Shown: in pieces, positions 12,414 through 13,960 of the stretch
Position numbering within the stretch: the stretch's first letter is position 1
Layout of the letters: every line of letters begins with the position of its first letter
Assembly (NCBI GenBank): GCA_002371295.1
Contig: DFGZ01000007.1
Location: forward strand, 1-13,960
From: Oribacterium sp. UBA3737
GTDB lineage: Bacteria; Bacillota_A; Clostridia; Lachnospirales; Lachnospiraceae
Direction of reading: 5' to 3'
Length of the DNA: 13,960 nt
Notes under the pieces: generated by a model
What the model was told of the DNA's origin: nothing
The model's database searches: none
Seen by the model: only the letters and a program-made list of their open reading frames with translations
Made by a program: the position numbers and the translations under genes

Positions 12414-13766
12414 GTGAGAAAAGCAGGAACCAAGACACTTGATATGACAGAAGGAAATATAGTTGCTCAGATCCTTATGTTCGCCATGCCGCTGATGCTT
12501 GGTAATATATTTCAGATGCTTTATAACACAGTAGATTCCATAGTGGTCGGTAATTTTGTTGGAACTGAAGCATTGGCAGCAGTTGGATCCACCACCATGA
12601 TCATAAATATGCTTGTTTTTTTCTTTAACGGATTTTCTGTTGGGGCAGGCGTGGTCATCGGAACCTATTTCGGAGCGAAGGACATGGAAAGGCTCCATGT
12701 GGCAACGGAAACTACAATTGCGTCAACCTTTGTAATATCGGTTATCTTTACAATCATAGGAGTGCTTGGGGTTACTCCTATGCTGAATTTCATGTCCACA
12801 CCGGAAGATGTCATGGGAGAGGCAACATTATACCTGAGAGTATACTTTGCAGGTATCTCGGGTCTTCTTATATATAATATAGGAAGCGGCATACTCCGTG
12901 CTGTGGGAGACACTACCAGGCCTTTATATTTCCTTATACTTACAAGCCTGCTGAATATAGTGTTGGATCTTGTTTTTGTTATTATGTTTGGCATGGGAAT
13001 AATGGGTGTTGCACTTGCGACCATTATTTCCCAGTTTATTTCAGCTTTTTTGACATTAAGGTTGTTGACAACAACGGATGAAATCTATAAACTGACCTGG
13101 CATGACCTTAGGATAGAGAAGGCCACACTTAAACGGATCATGTTTGTCGGACTTCCGGCAGGGGTTCAATCCGTAATTACTGCATTCTCCAATGTATTTG
13201 TACAGGCTTATATAAACTTTTTCGGTTCAAGCTGTATGGCGGGCTGGAGCTGTTACAACAAGATAGATCAGTTCATCATGCTTCCCATGCAGAGTATGGC
13301 CATGGCATCAACTACCTTTGTCAGCCAGAATGTTGGGGCACAAAAGATGAAGAGAGCCAATGAAGGTACAAATATAGCTATAGGTTTGATACTTTCCATT
13401 ACCGGAGTTATCGCAACCTGTATCTGGGTGTTTGCTGCCCAATCGGTAAGACTGTTTACTTCGGATCAGAGTGTCATTGAATATGGAGTTTTATTTCTCA
13501 GGACCAATGTTTACTTCCTTATGTTCAATTGTATAAATCATGTTCTGGCAGGAGCTCTCCGTGGAAGGGGAGATTCAAAGGGACCTATGATTATCATGCT
13601 TTTGACTTTTGTGGCAGTAAGGCAGATATATCTGTTCATCATTACCCATTTTGTCTCCAATACACCAGCTTTGGTTGCTTTAGGATATCCGGTTGGATGG
13701 ATGAGCTGCTGTATAGTGGAGGTAATTTACTTCATAAAGAAGTGGAACAGAAAAATTCTTAAATAA
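12414..13766 (+). CDS. MATE-family multidrug / toxin efflux transporter
   Basis: With a GTG start at 12414 the protein has 450 residues, the usual MATE length, with about 12 membrane segments in two MatE repeats. N-terminal marks are LDMTEGN followed by LMFAMPLMLGNIFQMLYNTVDSIVVG (first repeat, with the conserved P and D). The second repeat begins near IMFVGLPAGVQSVI and has an FVSQNVGAQKMKRA segment and LAGALRGRGDSKGP. MATE proteins export cationic drugs or metabolites using a Na+ or H+ gradient; the substrate is not readable. The frame opens at TTG 12399, but that lies on the ribosome binding site. AGGAGG (12402-12407) is 6 bases before GTG 12414, which decides the start. It is a single-gene transcript with its own promoter and terminator. 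Confidence 0.93.
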   Translation: MRKAGTKTLDMTEGNIVAQILMFAMPLMLGNIFQMLYNTVDSIVVGNFVGTEALAAVGSTTMIINMLVFFFNGFSVGAGVVIGTYFGAKDMERLHVATETTIASTFVISVIFTIIGVLGVTPMLNFMSTPEDVMGEATLYLRVYFAGISGLLIYNIGSGILRAVGDTTRPLYFLILTSLLNIVLDLVFVIMFGMGIMGVALATIISQFISAFLTLRLLTTTDEIYKLTWHDLRIEKATLKRIMFVGLPAGVQSVITAFSNVFVQAYINFFGSSCMAGWSCYNKIDQFIMLPMQSMAMASTTFVSQNVGAQKMKRANEGTNIAIGLILSITGVIATCIWVFAAQSVRLFTSDQSVIEYGVLFLRTNVYFLMFNCINHVLAGALRGRGDSKGPMIIMLLTFVAVRQIYLFIITHFVSNTPALVALGYPVGWMSCCIVEVIYFIKKWNRKILK

Positions 13767-13775
13767 TAAAGGCTG

Positions 13776-13819
13776 TTCGCAAATTAAATTAAGAATTTAA
13801 TTTGCGGATTTTAATTTTT
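13776..13819 (+). terminator. Rho-independent terminator of the MATE gene
   Basis: A 13-bp perfect stem pairs 13778-13790 with 13794-13806 around loop AAG, extended by T-G and T-A pairs to 13776/13808, followed by a T-rich stretch to about 13819. Confidence 0.88.
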
Positions 13820-13822
13820 CTC

Positions 13823-13850
13823 TTGCAATTTAAAAAATAAATGGTAAAAT
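13823..13850 (+). promoter_or_regulatory. Promoter of a structured RNA leader at the window end
   Basis: TTGCAA (13823-13828), 16 bases, TAAAAT (13845-13850), with TGG before the -10. Transcription would start near 13857, right before the helix TAAAGAG (13859-13865) with CTCTTTA (13903-13909), which itself encloses a GAAC/GTTC hairpin (13883-13886 with 13895-13898). A GAGGAG-ATG at 13864-13871 would encode only 13 codons and has no spacing, so it is not called as a gene. Confidence 0.6.
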
Positions 13851-13926
13851 AGAAAATGTAAAGAGGAGATGGGAATAAGAAAGAACAGAAAACAGTTCGC
13901 TTCTCTTTAGGATGTGATCCGACCTA

Positions 13927-13960
13927 GATCACATTCGGCAAAACCGGAGAAATCCGGCGA
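13927..13960 (+). promoter_or_regulatory. Cyclic-di-GMP-I (GEMM-I) riboswitch, 5' part only
   Basis: The segment reads GATCACATTCGGCAAAA, then a hairpin CCGGA-GAAA-TCCGG (13944-13957), then CGA at the window edge. This is the layout of the GEMM-I aptamer: a GGCAAA(A)CC block, a P2 hairpin closed by a GAAA tetraloop (which docks into P3), and GG-x-ACGCAAAGCC, of which only the first bases are in view. GEMM-I riboswitches bind cyclic di-GMP and control motility, adhesion and signalling genes. The P3 half and the regulated gene lie beyond 13960, so the call depends on the next bases being CGCAAAGC. Confidence 0.62.

Noticed and set aside
13869..13910. Short reading frame after GAGGAG in the last 100 bases
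   Set aside because: Only 13 codons, with no spacing between GAGGAG and ATG; the region is better explained as structured RNA.
13912..13934. CRP-like site TGTGA...TCACA
   Set aside because: The half-sites are 11 bases apart instead of 6, and the repeat lies downstream of the promoter within a structured transcript.
1..13960. CRISPR array, insertion sequence, phage or toxin-antitoxin system
   Set aside because: No regularly spaced repeats, transposase, integrase or paired small toxin genes were found on either strand.

Overview
The window looks like ordinary chromosome from a low-to-moderate GC, Gram-positive Clostridia, most likely a member of the Lachnospiraceae (Butyrivibrio/Pseudobutyrivibrio-like). 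The reasons are strong GGAGG ribosome binding sites, TTGACA/TATAAT-type promoters, many hairpin-plus-T terminators, tRNA genes without an encoded CCA, lipoproteins with an Ala/Thr/Glu-rich linker after the lipobox, and families typical of these bacteria (DUF3783, DUF1461, ThrH, YlmH, SipS-type signal peptidase). I see no transposase, phage gene, CRISPR array or toxin-antitoxin pair.

Layout. 1-186: the 3' end of pckA and its terminator. 187-1517: a small + strand unit with an HxlR regulator and a low-molecular-weight tyrosine phosphatase, behind a leader with a strong hairpin. 1440-3401: two - strand genes, thrH (HAD phosphotransferase) and an alpha/beta hydrolase of the monoacylglycerol lipase type. 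3438-4730: a + strand unit of DUF3783 protein and signal peptidase I, with a good promoter and a terminator. 4750-7638: a three-way-junction-like leader, an M18 aminopeptidase and a trigger-factor-like lipoprotein. 7699-8838: tandem hairpins, a strong promoter, a lone amino-acid-type ABC binding lipoprotein, and its terminator. 8926-11803: a tight - strand operon of a DUF1461 membrane protein, hflX and ylmH. 11812-12307: divergent tRNA-Arg(CCT) and tRNA-Lys(CTT), each with its own promoter and terminator. 12321-13815: a MATE efflux gene with a palindrome inside its likely promoter. 13823-13960: a promoter and a structured RNA that runs off the window and looks like the 5' half of a cyclic-di-GMP-I (GEMM-I) riboswitch.

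Function. Several genes concern protein export and folding (lepB, the PPIase lipoprotein) and ribosome rescue (hflX, ylmH). The rest are metabolic or transport genes. I found no clear new multi-gene system. The most interesting signals are non-coding: the partial GEMM-I aptamer with a hairpin that could compete for its first strand, the MATE operator candidate, the three-way junction before the aminopeptidase gene, and structured segments before thrH and after the binding-protein gene. The hflX-ylmH pairing is the most suggestive gene-level context. All assignments come from reading the sequence alone; no searches were run.
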